A stretch of 64,000 nucleotides of DNA from assembly GCA_902789415.1 (NCBI GenBank), contig CADAOD010000011.1:1-64000 (forward strand), in the 5' to 3' direction. A model generated the notes under the pieces. It worked only from the letters and a program-made list of their open reading frames with translations. It made no database searches and was not told the origin of the DNA. This stretch comes from an uncultured Prevotellaceae bacterium. GTDB lineage: Bacteria > Bacteroidota > Bacteroidia > Bacteroidales > Bacteroidaceae. This document shows positions 23,856-31,851 of this stretch, one piece after another; the stretch's first letter is position 1, and every line of letters starts with the position of its first letter. A program made the translations under genes and the position numbers.

Positions 23856-25136
23856 TTAGAGGAAGAATCCTTCGTAAGCGATGCCAATGTTAACCGATGG
23901 CTCGTCGTTGTACTTGCTCTTCAGGAATCGCTTTGAGTATTCGGCCTTCACCACAATCTGGCGGATTGGGTGGTAGTTTATACCTACGGCCATGCGCTTA
24001 ACGGCTGTGTAGTCGTAGCTCACGCCCTTGGTGTCGCTGGCATAGGGGTTGTAGGCCTCATAGCGTCCGAACACATAGAGGCGCTCGTTTTTCTGGCGCA
24101 TGCACTGAATCTGCGAGAAGATGTTGTAACCAGCCTCGATACCTACTGCATAGGCATTGCCGCTTACAAAGGCAGAGTGCTTGTAAGGTGACTTGGAGTT
24201 CAGACGGTTGTACATGTACTTCAGCTCTTCGGCATCGCCTAAGTAGCCATAGTCGGCCTGTCCACGAACAATCCAATTGTGGGCGTTGTAGGTAAAGTCG
24301 ATGGCGCCGATGGCCACCTTACCCTGATAGGTGGCACCTGTGCCATTGGCATCGTTGGGATAGGTATTGCCGATGCTGTGACCGTAGTAGCCGCTCAGAC
24401 CGATACGCAAACCGGGAATCGAGTAGTTGTCGATACGCAGGGCTGCTGCATATTTGTTGGCTACATCAAACTCCATGGGTGACTTGTGCCCCTTGTGAAT
24501 CCAACCCACATTGGTGAACTGGTCGGCATTCAAGCCGCCTAAGAACTGAGCCTCGTAGCGGAACTTGCCTGCACGACCCCAGAATGATACACCTGTCTGG
24601 TGCCAGGTGCTGGGCATGATGGTGTTCTCGCCTTCAGGACGATATACGGTGAAATAGCTCAGTGGCTCGTGGTGGGCATTGTTCAAACCTACAGGCACTA
24701 CGATATGACCGACGCGGATGTTGGCCCAGCGTGCAAACGACTTCTGCAGCCAGAACTGCTCCAGCTCCACCTCGCCGCCTTTCTCGGTTTCCTGCTCCCA
24801 TTCGCCGCCTTCTTCGTCTTCTTTCTCGTAGGCAATACCTGCACCGCCATGCTCAAACTCTATCTCGGTACCAAAGCTCCAGCCTTTGCCAAAGTCATAT
24901 CCCAAATAAATAACAGCATGGGGAATATCAAGACGTCCGTGACTGGGATCGTTCTTATGTTCCTCGGGCTGACTGTAACGACTTACATGATCGCTAAAGA
25001 AATTACGTGTAAAATTAGCTTCGCCATAGCCACCTACGCTCAGGCGCGATGTTTTTGTGCTGTCTGCATTGTTTTTTTGTGCGTTGCCTGTTAAGCAAAT
25101 CGCCAACATCATTAGTGTATAAATTATCCTTTTCAT
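23856..25136 (-). CDS. Outer-membrane porin-like protein of the imelysin operon
   Basis: 426 residues from ATG 25136, whose signal peptide MKRIIYTLMMLAICLTGNA fits. The longer frame starts upstream of the predicted transcript start and is rejected. The protein resembles phosphate-selective-type porins: RLSVGGYGEANFTRNFF, repeated aromatic strands and a terminal strand (VNIGIAYEGFFL). An acidic insertion (YEKEDEEGGEWEQETEKGG) near residue 120 could bind cations. It leads the operon with imelysin, di-haem protein and CcsBA. Confidence 0.85.
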   Translation of the reverse strand: MKRIIYTLMMLAICLTGNAQKNNADSTKTSRLSVGGYGEANFTRNFFSDHVSRYSQPEEHKNDPSHGRLDIPHAVIYLGYDFGKGWSFGTEIEFEHGGAGIAYEKEDEEGGEWEQETEKGGEVELEQFWLQKSFARWANIRVGHIVVPVGLNNAHHEPLSYFTVYRPEGENTIMPSTWHQTGVSFWGRAGKFRYEAQFLGGLNADQFTNVGWIHKGHKSPMEFDVANKYAAALRIDNYSIPGLRIGLSGYYGHSIGNTYPNDANGTGATYQGKVAIGAIDFTYNAHNWIVRGQADYGYLGDAEELKYMYNRLNSKSPYKHSAFVSGNAYAVGIEAGYNIFSQIQCMRQKNERLYVFGRYEAYNPYASDTKGVSYDYTAVKRMAVGINYHPIRQIVVKAEYSKRFLKSKYNDEPSVNIGIAYEGFFL

Positions 25137-25167
25137 CTCCGAATTAATGTAATTTAAGAAATTCGGG

Positions 25168-25210
25168 TGCAAAGGTACGGCAATTAAAGGAATATCACAA
25201 TACCTAAAAA
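25168..25210 (-). promoter_or_regulatory. Promoter of the porin-imelysin operon with extended -33 motif
   Basis: TACCTTTG on the minus strand at 25177-25170, and the 13-mer TTTTTAGGTATTG (plus-strand CAATACCTAAAAA, 25198-25210) 20 bases upstream. This is the same layout as the DUF2023-flavodoxin promoter. Confidence 0.7.
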
Positions 25211-25225
25211 GTGTGAAAAACAAAA

Positions 25226-25245
25226 GTGACCGCTTATGCGGCCAC
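25226..25245 (-). terminator. Terminator of the LytTR-kinase operon
   Basis: On the minus strand GTGGCCGC-ATAA-GCGGTCAC (one G-T pair) is followed by TTTTGTTTTT. It begins three bases past the stop of the response-regulator gene. Confidence 0.75.
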
Positions 25246-25247
25246 CT

Positions 25248-25967
25248 TTATTTTCCTAAGAACTTGGTATCCAGATAGGCTTGAAACGCCTCTTTATACA
25301 AGTCGCCTATCGGGAGATAGGTATCGCTATCCATGATAACCCGGTTTTTGTTTACCTCCTGAATTTTATCCAGATTGATGATGTAAGAGCGGTGGATACG
25401 CATAAAGTTATTAGGCAGATGCTCTTCCATCTTCTTCATGGATAGTAGTGTGATGATGGGTTTTGCCTCGCCCTCTATCCACACTTTCAGGTATTCGCTC
25501 ATGGCCTCTACATAGCGTATATCGGGTATGTTTACCTTTACAATACGGTAGTCGGTCTTCAGAAATAGCGAGTCGGTAGAGTCGGTGGCGGGTTTGGCGG
25601 CAGCTACCGATTCGGTTAGTCGGTCTTTGATGCGGTTGGCGGCGCGTTGCAAATCCTGCAATCCAAATGGTTTTAGCAGGTAATCTACTGCGTTTATCTT
25701 AAACCCTTCAACGGCATACTCCGAGTAGGCTGTGGTAAACACAATGAGTGGTGGAACGGCCAGCGACTTAACAAAATCCATACCGTTCAGGTCGGGCATG
25801 TTAATGTCGCAGAAGATGGCATCAACCGTGTCGTTCTCTAAAAAATTGCGGGCTTCTAAGGCACTCTGGCACTGAGCAGCCAACTCCAAGAATGGCACCT
25901 TATTAATATAAGCAACAAGTTGCCCCAGAGCCAATGGCTCGTCATCGATTGCTAAACAACGTATCAT
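25248..25967 (-). CDS. LytTR-type response regulator
   Basis: 239 residues. A receiver domain comes first (MIRCLAIDDEPLAL, phosphoacceptor in IFCDINMPDLNGMDF, TAYSEYAVEGF, and Lys in LLKPF). A LytTR DNA-binding domain follows from about 140 (KTDYRIVKVNIPDIRYVEAM to MRIHRSYIINLDKIQ). It would be phosphorylated by the kinase encoded upstream, with which it overlaps by four bases (ATGA). Targets are not visible, but the neighbouring beta-helix lipoprotein gene is a reasonable candidate. Confidence 0.92.
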   Translation of the reverse strand: MIRCLAIDDEPLALGQLVAYINKVPFLELAAQCQSALEARNFLENDTVDAIFCDINMPDLNGMDFVKSLAVPPLIVFTTAYSEYAVEGFKINAVDYLLKPFGLQDLQRAANRIKDRLTESVAAAKPATDSTDSLFLKTDYRIVKVNIPDIRYVEAMSEYLKVWIEGEAKPIITLLSMKKMEEHLPNNFMRIHRSYIINLDKIQEVNKNRVIMDSDTYLPIGDLYKEAFQAYLDTKFLGK

Positions 25968-27229
25968 AGTGGTATAATTAGTTCTACAAAATAGGTATCT
26001 GCTTCGTCTTTTATTTCTAATGTGTAGTTCTTATCGTAAAGCAAGTCAAGGCGCTTCTTAACGTTCATCAATCCTACGCCACCCTTCATTCCCGACGTAC
26101 CGTCGCCTACCCGTAGCCTTTCTTGGTTGGGGCGCTCGGCTTTGGAGTTTGTACAGGCGAAGTGCAGATGGGTTACCTGCGGTAGCGGCTCCTCGATGCT
26201 TACTTTGATGTTGATAAACGAGTCGTGTTGATAGCTTACACCATGCTTAAAGGCATTCTCGATAAACGATACCAGCATGAGTGGTGGTATGGTTTTGTTG
26301 GGTGCGTCTTTAGGCAGGTCGAGATTAATCTTCACCTTGTCGGTAAAGCGTAGCTTCATTAGCGTAACGTATGTACGTATAAACTCCAACTCACGATTCA
26401 GGGGTACGCCACTCTTATCGCCCTCGTACAGCACAAAGCGCATCATCTTTGATAGCTCTAAGATGGTGTCCTGTGCTTTGGCGGGATCGATATCCACCAG
26501 AGCATGGATGTTATTGAGCGTGTTCATGAAGAAGTGTGGGTTAATCTGATATTTCAGATATTCCAACTGCTGCTCCAGGTTCTGCTTTTCTAAGTCCTGT
26601 AGCTTGCGCTGATCGCTCCGCGAGCGGAAATAGAGCTTAACACCCAAGTTGGCTCCAAACATGAGTAGAAGCACAGTAATAGATATGATGTCGTGCAGAT
26701 TCTTGCCAACTCCATCCTTACGCAAAAATGGGGGCTCTTTCTTGCCGTCTTTAAATTCGGGAGGCATTTGCCCGTTGTCAAAACGTCGGTCCTCAAAACG
26801 TCGGTCCTCAAAGCGTCGGCCGTCAAATTGCTTGTCGTCAAATCTCTTTTCATCAAATCGCATGTCGTCATGCTCGGGGCGCGGACCTTGGAAGAATTCA
26901 CGTTTTTCTCTGTCTGGTATAGGTCTTGGGTCCATCTTCATTTGGTAGAATGTAAATCCTGTTAAAACGATGATGATGACCGAAACGTACAAGGTACGCT
27001 TGTGCTGATAGATAAGCAGAGGTGCCAGCAGGAAATTGTGAAACAAAAACAGCAGCAAGAAAATGCCGAATTTGCTCCAGATAAAGAATACTTCGTCCCA
27101 GTGAAAACTGAGATTCTCATTGCTCATGGTACGTAGATACAGGCTTAGTAGCGGAGTTGCAAAGAGCAAACTCCACACTACTAAGTATGTCAGGTTTTCT
27201 TGTCGCGACTGATTTTTCATCCAATACAT
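25964..27229 (-). CDS. LytS-type sensor histidine kinase with RFDxx pentapeptide repeats
   Basis: 421 residues; MKNQS three codons in is an alternative start. Membrane helices lie near 15-35, 48-72 and 80-97. A loop of about 70 residues contains six tandem pentapeptides of the form RFDEK, RFDDK, QFDGR, RFEDR, RFEDR, RFDNG, encoded by a 15-base DNA repeat near 26775-26860. Another membrane helix follows (about 175-195), then a coiled coil and the His_kinase domain with QINPHFFMNTLNNI and an ATP-binding FIENAFKHG. The charged repeat loop is unusual and could be the signal-sensing part, perhaps for cations; that is inference. Confidence 0.9.
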   Translation of the reverse strand: MYWMKNQSRQENLTYLVVWSLLFATPLLSLYLRTMSNENLSFHWDEVFFIWSKFGIFLLLFLFHNFLLAPLLIYQHKRTLYVSVIIIVLTGFTFYQMKMDPRPIPDREKREFFQGPRPEHDDMRFDEKRFDDKQFDGRRFEDRRFEDRRFDNGQMPPEFKDGKKEPPFLRKDGVGKNLHDIISITVLLLMFGANLGVKLYFRSRSDQRKLQDLEKQNLEQQLEYLKYQINPHFFMNTLNNIHALVDIDPAKAQDTILELSKMMRFVLYEGDKSGVPLNRELEFIRTYVTLMKLRFTDKVKINLDLPKDAPNKTIPPLMLVSFIENAFKHGVSYQHDSFINIKVSIEEPLPQVTHLHFACTNSKAERPNQERLRVGDGTSGMKGGVGLMNVKKRLDLLYDKNYTLEIKDEADTYFVELIIPL

Positions 27230-27274
27230 GCCTATTACTACTATTAATAACGTGAAAAATTGCGATTTATTGTG

Positions 27275-29038
27275 TCAGTGCCAACCGCCAGGCCAACCGC
27301 CGCCGCCGCCCATGCTGCTACCGCCGGTATAGCTTGAGAGCGAAACGCTGCTTCCACCCGATATGGTACCGCCTGCAATGCCTAAGCCGCCAAAGAAACT
27401 GCTACCGCCGCTAACCGATGTACCCGACTGCAGGGTGGGGGTAGTGGCTGCTGATACTACCAAACCTGAACCGCCACTGGATGGGGTGCGGAACGAGAAG
27501 GTGTTCTCGCCAACGGTCATGGTGTACCAGGTGTTCTTGCTCCACGAAGCCTGATAGCACGACTGACTCAGACTGCTGCCACTCTCCAGTCCGCCTACGG
27601 CCACGATGGTGCCGCCAGTGAGGTAGAGCTTCTTGCCGCCTTCGGTGTTGGCGTCGATAGCCACTTCGGGCTGACCAGAGCAGATGGCATACACCAGTCC
27701 GCCTTTCAGGTAGATATTGCCGTTGGCATCCAGTCCGTCGTTGTTCTTGCCCTGTGCATACACATAGCCGCCGCTGATGGTCATGTCGCCTTTCGAGTTG
27801 ATGGCATCGTCGTAGGCATAGCAGGCCACTTCGCCACCGCTGATGTTCAGCGCGCTCTTGGTCTCGATGCCCTCACCGTTATAGCCGTTGGTGCGCACCC
27901 AGATGGTGCCGCCTGTGATGTTGATATTGCCATCGGCCTTAATGCCCTTAGGCGATGAGGTGTCGTTATTGCTCTTGTACTGTCCGCCTTCGGTCACCAC
28001 ATACACATTTCCGCCACAGAAGTTGGCCGTCATATCCACGTTGATGCCCTTGCCGCCACTACCAGTGCTCTTGAGCCACAGCTCACCGGCGTTGATGGTG
28101 AAGGTAGAGTCAGCCTTGATGCCGGCAGCACCTTTGGCTTCCTGATCGTCGGTGTCGTAGGTGCCGTCGCCGGTGGTAATCACGGTGGTGCGACCGCCGT
28201 TTACTACTATGTTACTCTCGCAGTTAATACCTTTGGCTGCAGCGGCCGATACCTCTACGTTGATGATACCGCCGTTGATAAACACACCGTCGTTGGCTTT
28301 GATGCCGTGGTTGGCGGTCGACTTTGCATAGATGTTGTTACCCTTGCGGAATACGATGTAGTCGGCCGAGTGGATGGCATTATTGGTATTGCCGACAACA
28401 CTCAGCTGTCCGCTGCCGTTAAACAGTAGTTTTCCCTTGCAGTAGAGTGCTCCCTTCTGGCTGCCACTCGTACCGTCGGTCAGCGTGTTGCTGGTGCCGT
28501 CGACTAATACAACATAGGCACGTTTGCCGCTCAGCAGGTTGAGCGCTGCCGAGTCGGGATTGGTTATGTTAGTGCCATTCAGTTTAATCTCGTATTTCTT
28601 ATCGCCTACTACGGTAAACGAACCATTAGTGGTGGTGCCGCTCACTACGTAGCAGATGTTTTTGGTAGAGCCATGATTGGCTGTAATATGTCCGCCATTC
28701 ACGGTTATCTCAACACCGTTCTCGGTTTTAGCAGTAGGGTTAGCCATGTCGATGGCCACCTCGGTGGTAAAAGTACTGTTTTCAAGGGCATCTTCCTCGT
28801 CGGGGAAGTACTCTGTAGCTGCGTCGGTAGGTTCGGCCGATGTCTGATCAATGTTTACGGTAAATGTGGTTAGCTCGCCTGTAGTGGTTGAACTGCCGCT
28901 GCTATTCCCGTTAGTTCCATTGTTCGTCCAATTGTCGGCCCAACTGTTAGTGTAATCGCTGAATGGGTCGTCGGCCGTACAGTTTGTTAAAAGTGCTACC
29001 GATGCCATCAGCATCATTTTGGTCATTGCTTTTTTCAT
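27275..29038 (-). CDS. Beta-helix lipoprotein, Cthe_2159/DUF4353-like carbohydrate-binding protein
   Basis: 587 residues. The lipobox VALLTNCTAD suggests surface or periplasmic anchoring. From about 100 on, the protein is a run of short imperfect repeats of the type GxIxVxGGxV/I, such as GVFINGGIINVEV, INITGGTIWVRT and MTISGGYVYAQG, which build a parallel beta-helix. The Cthe_2159 family binds polygalacturonate-type or cellulosic polymers and calcium. The tail is Gly/Ser-rich and ends GGGGGWPGGWH. It lies next to the LytS/LytR pair, in the same direction. Confidence 0.82.
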   Translation of the reverse strand: MKKAMTKMMLMASVALLTNCTADDPFSDYTNSWADNWTNNGTNGNSSGSSTTTGELTTFTVNIDQTSAEPTDAATEYFPDEEDALENSTFTTEVAIDMANPTAKTENGVEITVNGGHITANHGSTKNICYVVSGTTTNGSFTVVGDKKYEIKLNGTNITNPDSAALNLLSGKRAYVVLVDGTSNTLTDGTSGSQKGALYCKGKLLFNGSGQLSVVGNTNNAIHSADYIVFRKGNNIYAKSTANHGIKANDGVFINGGIINVEVSAAAAKGINCESNIVVNGGRTTVITTGDGTYDTDDQEAKGAAGIKADSTFTINAGELWLKSTGSGGKGINVDMTANFCGGNVYVVTEGGQYKSNNDTSSPKGIKADGNINITGGTIWVRTNGYNGEGIETKSALNISGGEVACYAYDDAINSKGDMTISGGYVYAQGKNNDGLDANGNIYLKGGLVYAICSGQPEVAIDANTEGGKKLYLTGGTIVAVGGLESGSSLSQSCYQASWSKNTWYTMTVGENTFSFRTPSSGGSGLVVSAATTPTLQSGTSVSGGSSFFGGLGIAGGTISGGSSVSLSSYTGGSSMGGGGGWPGGWH

Positions 29039-29071
29039 GTTTTAATGCGTTTTAGTGAATTATTTGTCCGG

Positions 29072-29079
29072 CAAAGGTA
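29072..29079 (-). promoter_or_regulatory. -7 box of the beta-helix lipoprotein gene
   Basis: TACCTTTG (then CC) on the minus strand, about 35 bases upstream of the ATG at 29038. The -33 element is weak (TTAATA). Confidence 0.55.
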
Positions 29080-29145
29080 GCGCTAAATCTTTTATTAATA
29101 AAAATTATTCAACGAACGTGGCAAATTATTCAACTAAATTGCGTA

Positions 29146-29787
29146 TTAGATGTAAAACTCTGAAGGGTCAACCAGTCCGGCACGGATGGCGTACTTGATG
29201 AGCTCGTGGGCCGTGTTGATGCCCAGTTTGCGGAAGATATTCTTGCGGTGTGTGGTGATGGTGTGGATGCTGGAGAATCGCTCTTCGGCTATCTCCTTGG
29301 TGGTTTTGCCCTGAGCGATGGCTTTCACGATCTCTGCCTCGGTGGCCGTCAGGATGTCGGGCTTCTCTTCATCCTGCTGCTGACTGATGATGACCTCAAG
29401 CGCACGCTGACTGATGAAACGCTCATGGTGGCTGACGGCACGCAGCGCGTCGCGCAGATCCTTCATCGGTCCATCCTTGAATATGATGCTAAACTGATGC
29501 GATGAATAGATGACGCGACGCAGAAACTGCGGTGTCAGTTCTTCGCTGAAGAGCAGCCACTGCGACAGCGCAAAGCGCTCGCTCACAATCAGCAACTGAT
29601 CTTCGTCGGCAAAATCAAACAGCGTATAGTCGAGTATCACCACAGCATGCTCGTGTTCCTTTAACTGGGCTACCAAACTCGTTTTGTCCGATGCTCGGTA
29701 TATCTGGTTCTCGTCGTCCTGCTTCAGCAGGCTTTCAATCGCGAACCTTGTTATCTCCTGATTATCTGCTAATATATACTTTGCCAT
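29146..29787 (-). CDS. NarL/LuxR-type response regulator
   Basis: 213 residues from ATG 29787, which lies after the promoter; the longer frame would begin upstream of transcription. The receiver-like domain (MAKYILADNQEITRFAIESL, AVVILDYTLFDF) keeps an Asp in the phosphoacceptor region. The C-terminal LuxR helix-turn-helix is clear (ILTATEAEIVKAIAQGKTTK, then TTHRKNIFRKLGI). No kinase gene is adjacent on the right, so the partner is unknown. Confidence 0.87.
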   Translation of the reverse strand: MAKYILADNQEITRFAIESLLKQDDENQIYRASDKTSLVAQLKEHEHAVVILDYTLFDFADEDQLLIVSERFALSQWLLFSEELTPQFLRRVIYSSHQFSIIFKDGPMKDLRDALRAVSHHERFISQRALEVIISQQQDEEKPDILTATEAEIVKAIAQGKTTKEIAEERFSSIHTITTHRKNIFRKLGINTAHELIKYAIRAGLVDPSEFYI

Positions 29788-29807
29788 AACTGTTCTGATT
29801 TTGGGTG

Positions 29808-29815
29808 CAAAGATA
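29808..29815 (-). promoter_or_regulatory. Promoter of the NarL-type regulator
   Basis: TATCTTTG on the minus strand with TTTGGAAG 20 bases upstream. The -33 and flanks (TTTGGAAG, ATATC) resemble those of the promoter at 50434-50465. Confidence 0.65.
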
Positions 29816-29976
29816 CAAAGTTTAGATAGAACTTCCAAATATCCAGCGATATTTAGAAAATATATCTAAAATCGTCGGCGATTTGGAAAATTCTTTTTGC
29901 ACGAAGGGCTTTTTTATCTGTGATATAGAATAAAATTCTGATGATGTACTAATCGATACTGAGACAGCTATCGGGT

Positions 29977-30777
29977 TTAGTCGTGGCAGATATCCCCAAT
30001 CACCAGTCCGGCAATCATAAATCCGAAGATGGCGGTGATATGCGCCAGCGTGCCATTGATTTGGGCTTTCGATGAGCACCATTCATGGTTCAGCAAACTC
30101 TTGTCGCCTGGGCCGTCTTGCGCTTTGGGGCACATACACTTCTCGGTGCCACAGGTGGCATTATGCCCCCGGTTCTCCAGCAGTTCGTCGCTATACACGC
30201 ACTGGAACTTTCGTTTCGGGAATTGCTTCTGCGACTTAAACTTCTTGCGCAGCGCGCGTGCCAATGGGTCGCCCTGCACCTTCCAGAACTCTGTGACTTT
30301 GATGCGTGTGGGGTCCAGCTTCAAGGCTGCTCCCATCGACGAGAACAACTTGGCTTGGGTTTTACAAGCCAGCAATATCAGGGCAGCCTTATCTTTCAGC
30401 GAGTCGATGGCATCGATGATGTAGTCGTAAGTGTCGAGTTCGAACTCATCCGCATTCTCGGCGGTGAAGATTTTCTGATGGGCTGTGATTTCAGCCGCTG
30501 GATTGATGGTGAGCAAGCGCTCTTTCAGCGCATCCACCTTCACCTGGCCGATGGTTTTGGTGGTGGCCATCAGCTGTCGGTTGATGTTGGTGATGCACAC
30601 GCGGTCGCTATCCACAATCGTCAGTTGGCGTATGCCACTACGTATCAAACTCTCTGCGCACCATGAGCCAACACCGCCCACACCAAAGATAATCACCCTT
30701 TTCTGGGCTATCTGCGCCATGCGCTCGTTGCCAAGCAGCAGCTCCGAACGTCTAAAAATTGCATCTTGTATTGCCAT
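29977..30777 (-). CDS. tcdA: tRNA threonylcarbamoyladenosine dehydratase (TcdA/CsdL)
   Basis: 266 residues of the E1-like ThiF superfamily. The nucleotide-binding glycine loop is FGVGGVGSWCAESL near 32, with the acidic DSDRVCITNINRQ following, and the C-terminal region has a Cys-rich segment (CGTEKCMCPK). TcdA cyclises t6A at position 37 of ANN-decoding tRNAs to ct6A using ATP. The length and the ERMAQIAQKRVIIFG start are typical of TcdA and unlike the MoeB-type enzyme at 44492. It is a stand-alone gene. Confidence 0.92.
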   Translation of the reverse strand: MAIQDAIFRRSELLLGNERMAQIAQKRVIIFGVGGVGSWCAESLIRSGIRQLTIVDSDRVCITNINRQLMATTKTIGQVKVDALKERLLTINPAAEITAHQKIFTAENADEFELDTYDYIIDAIDSLKDKAALILLACKTQAKLFSSMGAALKLDPTRIKVTEFWKVQGDPLARALRKKFKSQKQFPKRKFQCVYSDELLENRGHNATCGTEKCMCPKAQDGPGDKSLLNHEWCSSKAQINGTLAHITAIFGFMIAGLVIGDICHD

Positions 30778-30851
30778 CTTGTTTAAATTTTGGCTGCAAA
30801 ATTAACATATTTCCTGCAAATAAATAACAAAATAGGTGGAAAAATACCAAT

Positions 30852-30922
30852 ATACCATCAATGTGGTATATGGAATGCCACATGGTAGGGATTGTGGGGA
30901 TGGAGAAATCGCCGTACCTTTG
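30852..30922 (+). promoter_or_regulatory. Operator and promoter of the SusCD/OsmC/TonB operon
   Basis: ATACCA (30852) - six bases - TGGTAT (30864) - five bases - ATGCCA (30875), then seven bases to GGGATTG (30888-30894), then 20 bases to TACCTTTG (30915-30922). Every element and spacer length matches the cysK promoter. Confidence 0.8.
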
Positions 30923-30961
30923 CACCCAGAAACATTAATTATTTAAAAAGGTTGTTAAGAT

Positions 30962-31834
30962 ATGAAGAAGTTAGTATTAACAATAGCAGTATTATTCAGC
31001 ATCAGCAACGTATGGGCTGAAGGTAACGGAGTGAATGGCGTCAACGAAGTGAAGGGTACCAACAGTACAACCGTACGCACCATTAAAGCACCACGCTTTG
31101 CTCGCCCATTGGTCGAAAAGTGGATTAAAGAATACGCAAAAACTCAGCCAGGCGTTGAGTTCCAGATTGCAAAGGGACAAGGTAATTCTGACTTGAATGT
31201 TGTACTTGATGATAAAAACTTTAGCCAACTTGTTTATTTCGGAGAGACAGCCGTGCTGCCTATCACCGCACGTAGCTCTGAGGCAGCCCGGCTGCTCGAA
31301 GGTAAGCACTTGAACAACAAGAAGCTTAAGCAGCTTTATTTCCTGAATGAGGATTTCGATGAGGAAGTAAAGAAAAATAAGGCTTTCGAAACCATCACTG
31401 TTTATAGCGGCAGCAATGCCACATCGGTAGCTTCGTCGTTCGCTCACAATTTTGGCGAGGAGAGCAGCAATTTCCGTGGCAAGCGTATATCAGGCGACGA
31501 CCTGTTTTTGAACACCGCTTTGGCAAAGGATCCTCTGGGCGTGTCGTTCAACGCACTTCCTAATATCTTTGATCTGAAGAGCCGCCACCTGAAAGAAGAT
31601 CTCTCGCTGGTAGGTCTTGACGTGAAGAAGGACTTGGCCAACAGTTTCAGCGATAACGGCACACTCGACGAACTGCTTACAGCACTCGAGAATAGTAAGG
31701 AGTCGGAAGTGGCCATCGAGAAAGTCGGCATCAGTGTGAACAATGCCGACGACGAGGTGAACAAGTTCTTGGAATGGGTGCTGGCACAGGGTACCAAGTA
31801 CAACCACGAATATGGATTGTTGAATCTTAAATAA
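30962..31834 (+). CDS. Periplasmic substrate-binding-like protein
   Basis: 290 residues. A signal peptide (MKKLVLTIAVLFSISNVWA) is followed by a fold reminiscent of PstS/type-2 periplasmic binding proteins: IKAPRFARPLVEKWIKEYAK near 42 resembles their first helix, followed by PGVEFQIAKGQGNSDLNVVL. Other regions (LFLNTALAKDPLGVSFNALP) also fit a binding protein. The ligand is unknown. It is the first gene after the ATACCA/TGGTAT promoter and precedes SusC by 17 bases, so it probably works with that outer-membrane importer. Confidence 0.6.
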   Translation: MKKLVLTIAVLFSISNVWAEGNGVNGVNEVKGTNSTTVRTIKAPRFARPLVEKWIKEYAKTQPGVEFQIAKGQGNSDLNVVLDDKNFSQLVYFGETAVLPITARSSEAARLLEGKHLNNKKLKQLYFLNEDFDEEVKKNKAFETITVYSGSNATSVASSFAHNFGEESSNFRGKRISGDDLFLNTALAKDPLGVSFNALPNIFDLKSRHLKEDLSLVGLDVKKDLANSFSDNGTLDELLTALENSKESEVAIEKVGISVNNADDEVNKFLEWVLAQGTKYNHEYGLLNLK

Positions 31835-31851
31835 ATAGTAGTATTAGTCTT

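Noticed and set aside
23856-25223. Start at 25223 for the porin-like gene
   Set aside because: The consensus -7 box at 25177-25170 would lie inside the coding sequence; ATG 25136 gives a clean signal peptide.
29977-30777. ThiF-family protein as a further part of the encapsulin sulfur system
   Set aside because: Its motifs and length match TcdA, a tRNA-modification enzyme found as a stand-alone gene.
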